Assembly: GCA_903821805.1 (NCBI GenBank)
Contig: CAIJNA010000131.1
Coordinates: 1 to 11,563 of the forward strand
From: an uncultured Campylobacterota bacterium
Lineage (GTDB): Bacteria > Campylobacterota > Campylobacteria > Campylobacterales > Arcobacteraceae
Direction of reading: 5' to 3'
DNA: 11,563 nucleotides
A model generated the notes under the pieces. The model was not told the DNA's origin. It saw nothing but the letters and a program-made list of their open reading frames with translations, and searched no databases. A program made the translations under genes and the position numbers. Positions 1 through 6,631 of the stretch are shown in pieces; within the stretch, counting starts at the first letter, position 1; every line of letters starts with the position of its first letter.

Positions 1-1092
1 CCCAGTAATTCTAACTAGATCTGCAGTATCTCCACCACCAACAACCGTTGTAGCATATGATGAAGCTACAGCGTGAGAGATTTTCGTACTGCCTTTTGCG
101 AATTTGTCCATCTCATAAACACCCATTGGGCCATTCCAAAGAATAGTATGAGCATCTTCTAAAGCTTGTGCAAAAAGTAAGCTAGTTGCCGGTCCAATAT
201 CAAGTCCCATCCATCCTTTTGGTATCTCCTGAATAGTTGTAGCTTTTGCGAATGCTTCACTACTAAAACTTTCAGCAGCTATAACGTCTACGGGTAAATA
301 AAATTTAACTCCGAGCTTTTTAGCTTCATCCATAATTTTAAGTGCTTCTGGAATTAGATCGTCTTCGCAAAGTGAATTTCCAATATCGTGTCCAAGGGCT
401 TTTAAGAATGTAAATGCCATTCCTCCGCCAATAATAATTTTATCAACTTTAGGAACAAGGTTATAAAGCGCCTCCAGTTTTCCACTCACTTTACTTCCAC
501 CAACAATACTTACAAAAGGTCTTTTCGGTTCTCTAATAATGTGATAAAAGAATTTTATTTCGCTTGCCAATAAAAATCCAGCAGCTTTGTGATTTATATC
601 AAAATGTTTTGCTATACCCTCAACCGAAGAATGGGCTCTATGACTTACACCAAAAGCATCATTAATATAGATATCAGCCATATCTGCTAGTGTCTTACTT
701 AAAACTTCATCATTTTTAGTTTCACCAACTTCAAATCTCATATTTTCTAAAAGTAATATCTCACCTTTTTTAAGATCATTTGCCATCTTAACAGTTTCAT
801 CACAAATAACACTAGGAGCTAACTTGATCTCAGTTTTCAATAATGTATGTAATCTTTTTGCAATTGGCTTAAGAGAATATTTTTCTTCATAACCACCCTT
901 AGGTCTTCCAAAATGAGTTGCAATAATTACAGAACAATCATTATCCATACAATATCTAATAGTAGGTAGCGCGCTTCTGATTCTTCTGTCATCTGTGATA
1001 TTTTGGTAATCATCAACAGGTACATTAAAATCACATCTAATAAAAACTTTTTTTCCAGCTATATCGATATTTTTTATCTCTTGAAGTGTCAT
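1..1092 (-). CDS. pgk: phosphoglycerate kinase, 3' end cut by the window
   Basis: Phosphoglycerate kinase of cytosolic glycolysis and gluconeogenesis; it interconverts 1,3-bisphosphoglycerate plus ADP with 3-phosphoglycerate plus ATP. The frame is open from the ATG at 1090-1092 to the window edge, giving 364 codons; about 35 C-terminal residues of a usual ~400 should lie to the left. Family landmarks are all present: N-terminal FIRCDFNVP, the phosphate-binding THFGRPKGG, LLLENMRF, the hinge-side INDAFGVSHRAHSS, the nucleotide-site SIVGGSKVSGK and IIGGGMAFTF, WNGPMGVYE, and VVGGGDTADLV near the edge. The start is supported by AAGGA six bases upstream. It follows gap by 44 nt on the same strand with no terminator between them, so the two are very likely co-transcribed. 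Identification is secure; only the C-terminus is unseen. Confidence 0.97.
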   Translation of the reverse strand, partial: MTLQEIKNIDIAGKKVFIRCDFNVPVDDYQNITDDRRIRSALPTIRYCMDNDCSVIIATHFGRPKGGYEEKYSLKPIAKRLHTLLKTEIKLAPSVICDETVKMANDLKKGEILLLENMRFEVGETKNDEVLSKTLADMADIYINDAFGVSHRAHSSVEGIAKHFDINHKAAGFLLASEIKFFYHIIREPKRPFVSIVGGSKVSGKLEALYNLVPKVDKIIIGGGMAFTFLKALGHDIGNSLCEDDLIPEALKIMDEAKKLGVKFYLPVDVIAAESFSSEAFAKATTIQEIPKGWMGLDIGPATSLLFAQALEDAHTILWNGPMGVYEMDKFAKGSTKISHAVASSYATTVVGGGDTADLVRITG

Positions 1093-1136
1093 TCTGATTC
1101 CTTGTTTTAATTTATTATATTTTTTTAATTGAATTA

Positions 1137-2132
1137 TTATTTGCTTCCAACATAAACAGCCATATCTACAAGTCTAGTAGAATATCCCCACTCATTGTCG
1201 TACCATGAAAGAACTTTTACCATGTTTCCGCCGATAACTTGTATTGTATCTAGTGGTACAACTGTTGAATTTGTCTCTCCATTAAAATCACTTGAAACTC
1301 TATATTCTGTATCAACTGCTAAAATTCCTTTTAGGCTTCCATTTTGAGCATCAACAAAAACTTGCTTCACTTCTTCCAATGTAATATTTTGATTTAAAGT
1401 TGCAGTTAAATCTATCATAGAAACATTTGGCGTAGGAACCCTTACAGATTGTCCGTTTATTTTTCCATTCAAATGAGGAAGAACTTTACCAATTGCTTTT
1501 GCCGCACCAGTTGTTGTTGGAGAAAGATTTAAAGCTCCAGCTCGTGCTTTTCTTGGGTCTTTTTTGTCTTTAGCATCAAGAATAGGCTGACTACTTGTAT
1601 AGCTATGAATTGTAGTCATTAGTGCTTTTTCAATACCAAATGCATCATCAAGTGCTTTTACAATTGGAGCCAAGCCATTTGTTGTGCAACTTGCATTTGA
1701 AATAACTGATTCACCATTATAAGTTGACTCGTTAACTCCTAAAACAAAAGTTGCTGTATCATCTTTTGCAGGTGCTGAAAATATAACTTTTTTTACACCA
1801 TTGTCCAAATAAGCTTGCACGCTTTCTTTTGTAAGAAATGCTCCTGTACACTCTAAAACGATCTCAGCGCCATAAGATGCGAAGTCTATTTTAGACGGGT
1901 CTCTTTCACTTAAAAGTTTAGCTTTTTGCTTACCAATTGTTATAAATCCATCTTTTACAACAACGTCATGTCTATTTCCATGAACCGTATCATATCTCAA
2001 GCCATACTGAATCATCTCATCCGTTCCACTTGCATTTGCAGCTACTAGTTCAACATCATCCCTATCAGCTATTATTCTTGCTACACATTTTCCAATTCTT
2101 CCCAAGCCATTAATCGCAACTTTTACAGCCAT
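1137..2132 (-). CDS. gap: glyceraldehyde-3-phosphate dehydrogenase, type I
   Basis: Cytosolic phosphorylating GAPDH; it oxidises glyceraldehyde 3-phosphate with NAD(P)+ and phosphate to 1,3-bisphosphoglycerate, the substrate of the adjacent Pgk. The protein has 331 residues, normal for the family. It shows the Rossmann motif NGLGRIG (8-14), the active-site SNASCTTN with Cys149, general-base His176 in TTIHSYTS, and WYDNEWGYS near the C-terminus. An upstream in-frame ATG would add 10 residues, but AAGGAG five bases before the ATG at 2130-2132 fixes the shorter start, and MAVKVAINGLGRIG is the usual beginning. Cofactor-site residues are unusual for an NAD-specific enzyme: Ala34 stands where the conserved acidic residue binds the adenosine ribose (VAANAS against VAINDL in E. 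coli), and Ala187-Lys188 replace the Leu-Pro of classical NAD enzymes. This suggests NADP or dual use (inference). It is the first gene of a gap-pgk unit. Confidence 0.97.
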   Translation of the reverse strand: MAVKVAINGLGRIGKCVARIIADRDDVELVAANASGTDEMIQYGLRYDTVHGNRHDVVVKDGFITIGKQKAKLLSERDPSKIDFASYGAEIVLECTGAFLTKESVQAYLDNGVKKVIFSAPAKDDTATFVLGVNESTYNGESVISNASCTTNGLAPIVKALDDAFGIEKALMTTIHSYTSSQPILDAKDKKDPRKARAGALNLSPTTTGAAKAIGKVLPHLNGKINGQSVRVPTPNVSMIDLTATLNQNITLEEVKQVFVDAQNGSLKGILAVDTEYRVSSDFNGETNSTVVPLDTIQVIGGNMVKVLSWYDNEWGYSTRLVDMAVYVGSK

Positions 2133-2137
2133 AAATT

Positions 2138-2143
2138 CTCCTT
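2138..2143 (-). promoter_or_regulatory. ribosome binding site deciding the gap start
   Basis: AAGGAG, read on the minus strand, lies five bases before the ATG at 2130-2132. It selects this start over an in-frame ATG 30 bases upstream, which has no comparable site. Confidence 0.85.
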
Positions 2144-2150
2144 GATTTTG

Positions 2151-2156
2151 TTTATA
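2151..2156 (-). promoter_or_regulatory. candidate -10 box of the gap-pgk promoter
   Basis: TATAAA on the minus strand, preceded by GGAT and an A/T-rich run. It would place the transcript start near 2144, leaving a very short leader that just contains the Shine-Dalgarno sequence. The left arm of the inverted repeat at 2155-2191 touches this box. No -35 box is apparent, as expected for the sigma-70 promoters of Campylobacterota. The call is tentative because the leader is so short. Confidence 0.4.
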
Positions 2157-2191
2157 ATCCAAAAAATAAGCACTGCCATAATTTTGGATTA
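2155..2191. repeat. 10-bp perfect inverted repeat, possible operator
   Basis: TAATCCAAAA at 2155-2164 is matched by its exact reverse complement at 2182-2191, with a 17-base spacer. It lies between the divergent gap and nadD genes, directly against the candidate gap -10 box and about 37 bases upstream of the nadD -10 box. The arms are 27 bases apart centre to centre, about 2.5 helical turns. No T-run follows on the side facing either gene, so a terminator is unlikely. A regulator-binding site is an inference. Confidence 0.5.
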
Positions 2192-2227
2192 ATAAATGTA
2201 ATTTTGTCTATTTTATCCTATTTAAGC

Positions 2228-2233
2228 TATAAT
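2228..2233 (+). promoter_or_regulatory. -10 box of the nadD-rsfS promoter
   Basis: A perfect TATAAT preceded by GC, with T-rich clusters recurring roughly every turn upstream (2201-2223) instead of a -35 hexamer. That is the established sigma-70 promoter style of Campylobacter and Helicobacter. Transcription should begin near 2240, giving an ~18-nt leader that contains the AAGGGG ribosome binding site at 2247-2252. Confidence 0.75.
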
Positions 2234-2257
2234 TTTTGTTAAAAATAAGGGGTCAAA

Positions 2258-2803
2258 ATGGACATTGCGGTTTTTGGTGGCAGTTTTGACCCGCCACATA
2301 TTGGACATGAGCAAATCGTAAATCTTGCCTTACAAGAATTAAAAGTTGATAAACTTTTCATGATTCCTACATTTCTAAATCCATTTAAAGATAGTTTTCA
2401 CTTGAGTCCAAATAAAAGATTTGAACTTTTACAGGAACTCTTTAAAGAAAATAAAAAAGTAGAAATTTGCGATTATGAGATTCTACAGAACAAGAAAACA
2501 ACAACTTTTGAAACAATTTCATTCCTAAAGAATAATTATAAGATAGATACAATCTACCTTATAATTGGTGCCGATAATCTTAAAAATATACATTTATGGT
2601 ATAATTTTTTAGAATTAAGAGAGCTTGTTTCGTTTGTTGTAGTTACAAGAGATGGGATAGAACTTACGAATGATTATGTAAAACCGACTTATTTGCAACT
2701 TGACATTGATGCGAGTTCCACAGTTTTGAGAAAAAATATGAATTTTGATTTAATTCCAGAAAATTTAAAAAAAAAGGTAAAAAAGATTTGGAAACAAGAG
2801 TAA
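2258..2803 (+). CDS. nadD: nicotinate-nucleotide adenylyltransferase
   Basis: NadD transfers AMP from ATP to nicotinic acid mononucleotide, making deamido-NAD, the penultimate step of NAD synthesis in the cytosol. The 181-residue protein has the nucleotidyltransferase signature GGSFDPPHIGH at 7-17, with the paired histidines of the HxGH motif, the IIGADN loop at 102-107, and a C-terminal ASSTVLR at 152-158 corresponding to the usual ISST(x)IR phosphate-binding motif. The start ATG has AAGGGG five bases upstream and a convincing promoter. The last 16 bases overlap the start of rsfS. Pairing of nadD with rsfS is very common in bacteria, which supports both calls. CoaD (PPAT) shares the HxGH fold, but the ASST motif and the rsfS neighbour favour NadD. 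Confidence 0.95.
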   Translation: MDIAVFGGSFDPPHIGHEQIVNLALQELKVDKLFMIPTFLNPFKDSFHLSPNKRFELLQELFKENKKVEICDYEILQNKKTTTFETISFLKNNYKIDTIYLIIGADNLKNIHLWYNFLELRELVSFVVVTRDGIELTNDYVKPTYLQLDIDASSTVLRKNMNFDLIPENLKKKVKKIWKQE

Positions 2804-3117
2804 AAACAATTATAGATTTGCTAAGTGAAAAAAAAGCAGAAAATATTGAAACAATAGACTTAAGAGGAAAAGGTTATATAGTTGACGATGTCATTATTGC
2901 AACAGCACTAAACAATAGACACTCAATATCACTTTTAAACTATTTAAGAGAAACTTTAAAACCACTTGGTGAAGAATTTGTTAGAGTTGAAGAAGATGGT
3001 GAATGGTCAATTATTGATATGGGAGATATGCTTATTCATATTATGACAGAAGCACACAGAGATACTTACAACATTGAAGAATTTTTAAAAGAAGTAAAAA
3101 GAGGGGATTATAAATAA
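2788..3117 (+). CDS. rsfS: ribosomal silencing factor RsfS
   Basis: RsfS (Iojap/DUF143 family) binds protein uL14 of the large ribosomal subunit and blocks joining of the small subunit, lowering translation in starvation or stationary phase. The protein has 109 residues, typical for the family. Conserved features are the VDDVIIATALNNRHS segment (32-46), matching the usual DYFVIASGTSxRH, and GEWSIIDMGDMLIHIM (71-86), matching the W-x-x-x-D-x-G-D-x-x-x-H core. The only start that keeps the whole domain is TTG at 2788, inside nadD; the first in-frame ATG is at residue 78. An AAAAGG-like sequence precedes the TTG by about 10 bases. The 16-nt overlap suggests translational coupling to nadD, which would help a weak TTG start. 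The stop codon sits inside the terminator stem. Confidence 0.92.
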   Translation: METRVKTIIDLLSEKKAENIETIDLRGKGYIVDDVIIATALNNRHSISLLNYLRETLKPLGEEFVRVEEDGEWSIIDMGDMLIHIMTEAHRDTYNIEEFLKEVKRGDYK

Positions 3118-3136
3118 TCCTTTCTTTTATTTTTTA
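3095..3136. terminator. bidirectional terminator between rsfS and hemJ
   Basis: GGATTAT at 3105-3111 pairs with ATAATCC at 3114-3120; the stem can be lengthened outward by G-U and Watson-Crick pairs to 3101/3124. Rightward it runs into a T-rich tract (3121-3135) that fits a rho-independent terminator for nadD-rsfS. Leftward, on the minus strand, five Ts (3096-3100) follow after a short C/T stretch, so it may also end the hemJ operon. The tight loop and low GC make it a weak stem. Confidence 0.6.
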
Positions 3137-3627
3137 GTCAAAATCTTATAAATAACAAAAATAAAAAACAATGTTATACCAATTGAAAAATATATTGGTA
3201 TAGACTTTGTAACTACAAATACAACTATCAAAATAGCAAATAATGTTGGCAATTCGTTGTAGGCTCTAAAATACTGTCCATTTTTAATACATTTGTCATC
3301 AGCTAGTACTTTTCTAAAATATTCTAGGCTAAAGCTGTACCACGTCATAAACGCTAAAACAATAAGTTTCGCAATCATCCAATCATTTGATAATAATCCT
3401 GGATTTACATACAATAATGTAGCTCCACTTAAAATAGTAGCTATCATAGCAGGAAATCCGATTACGTTATAAATCTTAGATTCTTGAATTTTAACAACAT
3501 CTACAAAGTCTTGTTTGTCAATATTTTCAACATGATAAACAAAAAGACGTGGCATATAAAAAAGCATTGCCATCCAAGACAAAACACTTATAATATGAAA
3601 TGCTAAAATTTCTTGATAATAATTCAT
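3127..3627 (-). CDS. hemJ: protoporphyrinogen IX oxidase HemJ
   Basis: HemJ (UPF0093) is a membrane protein that oxidises protoporphyrinogen IX to protoporphyrin IX in haem synthesis, used by many Gram-negatives that lack HemG and HemY. Family residues are visible: His11 in the first helix (LAFHIISVLSW), LFYMPRLFVYH at 22-32 with Arg27, Lys87 in the third helix (WMIAKLIVLAFMTWYS), and the signature FRAYNELPT at 120-128. Hydrophobic helices lie near 5-30, 52-74, 82-103 and 127-143. The protein then continues with a fifth hydrophobic segment at about 145-163, beyond the point where most HemJ proteins end. The ATG overlaps the rarA stop as ATGA, with GGAG seven bases upstream, implying coupled translation. 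It is the last gene of the rsmA operon. There is no functional link to its neighbours that I can see. Confidence 0.88.
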   Translation of the reverse strand: MNYYQEILAFHIISVLSWMAMLFYMPRLFVYHVENIDKQDFVDVVKIQESKIYNVIGFPAMIATILSGATLLYVNPGLLSNDWMIAKLIVLAFMTWYSFSLEYFRKVLADDKCIKNGQYFRAYNELPTLFAILIVVFVVTKSIPIYFSIGITLFFIFVIYKILTKK

Positions 3628-4847
3628 TTATTTTCTCCTTTTGGTTTTTTGGTTTTTGACAGATTAGTAGAAGTAATTTTATCAACCCACTCGTCAAGTG
3701 TTTTTTCAAAACCTATCATACTGCTCTCATAATATTTCACGCTCTTCTCAAGATATTTTTGATCACACCAACCGCCAAAGTTATGTGGGTAAATATAGCC
3801 AACAGCATTATCTTTAATATGCTCAGGGATTTGCATAATATGTCCATTACTAATATCTTGTAGCGCCTTATTTATTGCCAAATAACTGCTATTTGATTTT
3901 GGCGAGCTCGCAAGATAAACAACACATTGTGCCAAGATTATTCGTGCCTCTGGCAATCCTATTTTATTTGCACTTATCTGAGTGCTTACAGCTAAATTTA
4001 GAGCATTTGGATTTGCATTTCCTATATCTTCGCTTGCACTAATAACTAATCGTCTAGTTATAAAATCAATATTTTCTCCACCATCAATAAGGCGTGCCAA
4101 ATAATAAATAGATGCATCAATATCACTTCCTCGAATAGACTTGATCATAGCACTAGCCAAATCATAGTGTGTATCTTTAGAACTAACTCCATCTTTTAAA
4201 TTTATTTGTCTCAAATCTTTTAAAACTTCAAGTGTTATATGTGAATCTGCTTTGTATGAAAAGTCTAGAAGATTAAGCATAGCCCTAGCATCTCCAAAAC
4301 TACTTGAAATCAAAAATTCCTTGGCCTCTTGGTTAATCTTTAAAGATGGCAAAATAAGCAAAGCTCTTTCTATTAATTGCAAAAGATCATCTTTTGTGTG
4401 TGATAAAAATTCAAATAAAAAACTTCTAGATCTAATTGCGGATGTCAAAGAGTGATATGGATTTTCAGTGCTAGCACCAATAATGGTTATCTGATAATCT
4501 TCCATAATTGGCAAAAGAACCTCTTGCTGATTTTTGCTAAGCCTATGAACCTCATCTATAAAAACAAGTGGCTTTATAAGTGTGTTTTCGTATCTTTTGA
4601 ATACTGTTCGAAGCTCATCAACCTTAAGTGTTGTGGCATTGAAGTGATAAAAATCAGTATTTATTTCTTTTGAAATAATTTTGGCAAGCGTTGTTTTTCC
4701 AGTCCCTGGTTTCCCAAAAAAGAATAAATGTGGAATCTCTTTTTTTTCAATTAATTTATAAAGAGGCTTATCTTTTCCTATTATATGATTTTGTCCAACA
4801 AATTCTTTTAAATTCTTTGCTTGTAAAAGACTAGTAAGATTTACCAT
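3624..4847 (-). CDS. rarA: replication-associated recombination protein A (AAA+ ATPase)
   Basis: RarA (MgsA, the relative of eukaryotic WRNIP1) is a cytosolic AAA+ ATPase of the clamp-loader clade that acts at stalled replication forks and at single-stranded DNA ends. In the 407-residue protein the Walker A motif GKPGTGKT is at 45-52, Walker B LVFIDEVHR at 94-102, sensor 1 GASTEN at 124-129, and a likely arginine finger in AIRSRS at 137-142. The C-terminal half carries the family's tetramerisation region, with SSKDTHYDLASAMIKSIRGSD and the YIYPHNFGGW segment. It is a little shorter than the ~440 residues of E. coli RarA. The start overlaps the rluB end by 17 nt and lacks a strong Shine-Dalgarno, so re-initiation after rluB is plausible. 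RuvB and DnaX are alternatives by fold, but these motifs are specific to RarA. Confidence 0.94.
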   Translation of the reverse strand: MVNLTSLLQAKNLKEFVGQNHIIGKDKPLYKLIEKKEIPHLFFFGKPGTGKTTLAKIISKEINTDFYHFNATTLKVDELRTVFKRYENTLIKPLVFIDEVHRLSKNQQEVLLPIMEDYQITIIGASTENPYHSLTSAIRSRSFLFEFLSHTKDDLLQLIERALLILPSLKINQEAKEFLISSSFGDARAMLNLLDFSYKADSHITLEVLKDLRQINLKDGVSSKDTHYDLASAMIKSIRGSDIDASIYYLARLIDGGENIDFITRRLVISASEDIGNANPNALNLAVSTQISANKIGLPEARIILAQCVVYLASSPKSNSSYLAINKALQDISNGHIMQIPEHIKDNAVGYIYPHNFGGWCDQKYLEKSVKYYESSMIGFEKTLDEWVDKITSTNLSKTKKPKGENK

Positions 4848-5643
4848 TTTCGCTTAGAAATTCTTTCTTCATATCTTTTATAAATGCTCGTAAGTTTTGA
4901 TACTCTTTTCGCTCAAGGAATCTAGTTTTTCCGCTAGGAAGATTATTAAGAGTAATTCCACCAAAATCTATCCTCTTAAGATCAGTAACTGGTGCATTAA
5001 AATATCCAAAGAATCTCCTAAGCTCTCTATTTTTACCTTCACTAATTGAAACTTTTAGAGTAGAAAAAGCTTTTCCATTTTTTTGAATTTGATATCCATT
5101 AAACGGTGCGAAGTCCATTGATGTTATCTCGCTGTACTTATGCGCTCCAGCTGTTGCATCATCAAGAGTTATACCATTTTGCATAGCAGTTTCCATGGCT
5201 GGTGTTATTTCTCCTGCGATCTTGATTTTGTATATTCTCTCAAGATTTGAGTGCATAAGTTCATTTGCTATATCTACATCATCGGTTAGCAAAAGTACTC
5301 CTTCACTTGCGTAGTCAAGTCTTCCGATTGGTAAAAAGTGAGAGTATTTGCTTGGTAATGTATCATAAATTGTAGTTCGACCTTGAGGGTCTTTTTTAGA
5401 TACTATTTCGCCTTTTTGTTTATTGTAAACGATTACTGTACTTGGACGACTTTTGTCTACTTTTACTGTTCTTCCATTTACTTTTACAATTGCATCTTCT
5501 GCAACTTTTGTTGATAAATCAGTAATAACTTTATTCCCAATTTCAACTTTTCCTTCTTCAATTAGCTTGTCAGCTTCTCTTCTGCTAAATCTACTATTAT
5601 GTGAGATAAATTTATTTAGTCTTACTAATTCTTCGTGTTTCAT
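4831..5643 (-). CDS. rluB: rRNA pseudouridine synthase, RluB/RsuA family
   Basis: A pseudouridine synthase of the RsuA/RluB/E/F family, which converts specific rRNA uridines to pseudouridine. An N-terminal S4 RNA-binding domain spans about 8-55 (RLNKFISHNSRFSRREADKLI). The catalytic domain follows: motif II is GRLDYASEGVLLLTDD at 107-122 with the nucleophile Asp110, and the motif EGKNRELRRFFGYF is at 202-215. At 270 residues it fits a RluB-sized protein. The catalytic motif has YASEG where many family members have TxTSG; the essential Arg-Leu-Asp is intact. The start overlaps the kdsD stop as ATGA. The exact target (23S U2605 for E. coli RluB) is not provable from sequence; RsuA (16S) is the main alternative. 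Its place beside rnj and rsmA, two other rRNA-related genes, fits an rRNA role. Confidence 0.9.
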   Translation of the reverse strand: MKHEELVRLNKFISHNSRFSRREADKLIEEGKVEIGNKVITDLSTKVAEDAIVKVNGRTVKVDKSRPSTVIVYNKQKGEIVSKKDPQGRTTIYDTLPSKYSHFLPIGRLDYASEGVLLLTDDVDIANELMHSNLERIYKIKIAGEITPAMETAMQNGITLDDATAGAHKYSEITSMDFAPFNGYQIQKNGKAFSTLKVSISEGKNRELRRFFGYFNAPVTDLKRIDFGGITLNNLPSGKTRFLERKEYQNLRAFIKDMKKEFLSENGKSY

Positions 5644-6602
5644 TTTATACCAGCTTCTATTAATTTGTGAATATGGAGAATTCCATACAATGTTTCATTG
5701 TCATTTAATACCAGCAGTAGTTGAATCTTATTGTCCTCAATAATATTTAGAACATCAGAGGCTAGCATATTTTTATCTTTAATCGATTTAGGATTTAAAG
5801 TTCCAATTTCTTCAACTTTTGTCAAAAGATTAAAATCTTTATTCATCATGTATCTTCTTAAATCCCCATCACTTAAAAGTCCGACAACCTTATTTGACTT
5901 GTCAACAATAATAGCACTTCCAACTCTTCCTTCGCTCATTATAACAACTGCATCTTTTAAAAGTGTTCCACATGAAACTACAGGAAGGTTATTTTTTTGC
6001 AACAGGTCATCAACCTTAATAAATAATTTTTTACCCAAGCTTCCACCTGGATGGAATGAAGCAAAATCTTCTTTTTGAAAGTTATTGTATTTCATTAGGC
6101 AAACAGCTAAGGCATCGCCAAGGGCCATAGTTAATGTTGTTGATGAAGTTGGAGCTATATCAAGTGGACAAGCTTCTTTATCAATAGAAATATCCAAGAA
6201 GATATCAGAATATGTTGCCAATGTAGAGTTTTTATCCCTAGCCATAGCTATAAGTGGTATATCAAATCTTTTCAAATGTGGAAGGATTTTTATTAATTCT
6301 TCACTTTCTCCGCTATAGCTAATACCTAGAACGATGTCGTCTTTTCCAATCATTCCAAGATCACCGTGCATAGCTTCTGTAGGATGTAGGAAAAAACTAC
6401 TAGTTCCAGTACTTGCAAAAGTAGCGGCCATTTTGGAACCAACTAATCCTGATTTCCCAACACCACTAATGATAAGCTTTCCTTTACAAGAAGCTATTAA
6501 TTTTACTGCCTTTTCAATGTCAGCATTTATGTTTTTCGCTCCTCGCTCCAGCTCTCTTGCTTCAACCAAAAGTACGTCTTGTGCTATTTTTACAAAATCC
6601 AT
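5640..6602 (-). CDS. kdsD: D-arabinose 5-phosphate isomerase (KdsD/KpsF/GutQ family)
   Basis: Interconverts ribulose 5-phosphate and arabinose 5-phosphate in the cytosol, the entry step to Kdo for the lipopolysaccharide inner core. The 320-residue protein has a SIS sugar-isomerase domain (about 35-170) with GVGKSG around Lys50, TEAMHGDLG with His79, ISYSGES at 94-100, Glu102 and FHPGG with His184. These match by spacing the E. coli KdsD active-site set Lys59, His88, Glu111 and His193. Two CBS domains follow (about 205-258 and 268-320). A frame extended to a TTG would begin inside the Shine-Dalgarno; GGAGGA at 6607-6612 clearly marks the ATG at 6600-6602. It is 29 nt downstream of rnj and overlaps rluB by 4 nt. 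No capsule or kdsA/kdsB genes are nearby, so a housekeeping role is more likely than a capsule-specific KpsF. Confidence 0.94.
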   Translation of the reverse strand: MDFVKIAQDVLLVEARELERGAKNINADIEKAVKLIASCKGKLIISGVGKSGLVGSKMAATFASTGTSSFFLHPTEAMHGDLGMIGKDDIVLGISYSGESEELIKILPHLKRFDIPLIAMARDKNSTLATYSDIFLDISIDKEACPLDIAPTSSTTLTMALGDALAVCLMKYNNFQKEDFASFHPGGSLGKKLFIKVDDLLQKNNLPVVSCGTLLKDAVVIMSEGRVGSAIIVDKSNKVVGLLSDGDLRRYMMNKDFNLLTKVEEIGTLNPKSIKDKNMLASDVLNIIEDNKIQLLLVLNDNETLYGILHIHKLIEAGIK

Positions 6603-6606
6603 AAAA

Positions 6607-6612
6607 TCCTCC
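6607..6612 (-). promoter_or_regulatory. ribosome binding site deciding the kdsD start
   Basis: GGAGGA on the minus strand, four bases before the ATG at 6600-6602. It is the strongest Shine-Dalgarno in the operon, and it overlaps the upstream in-frame TTG that would otherwise lengthen the protein by four residues. Confidence 0.88.
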
Positions 6613-6631
6613 AAAGAATTTAATATTAAAA

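Noticed and set aside
2133..2162. Ten-residue N-terminal extension of GAPDH
   Set aside because: The AAGGAG site and the family-typical MAVKVAINGLGRIG beginning support the downstream ATG.
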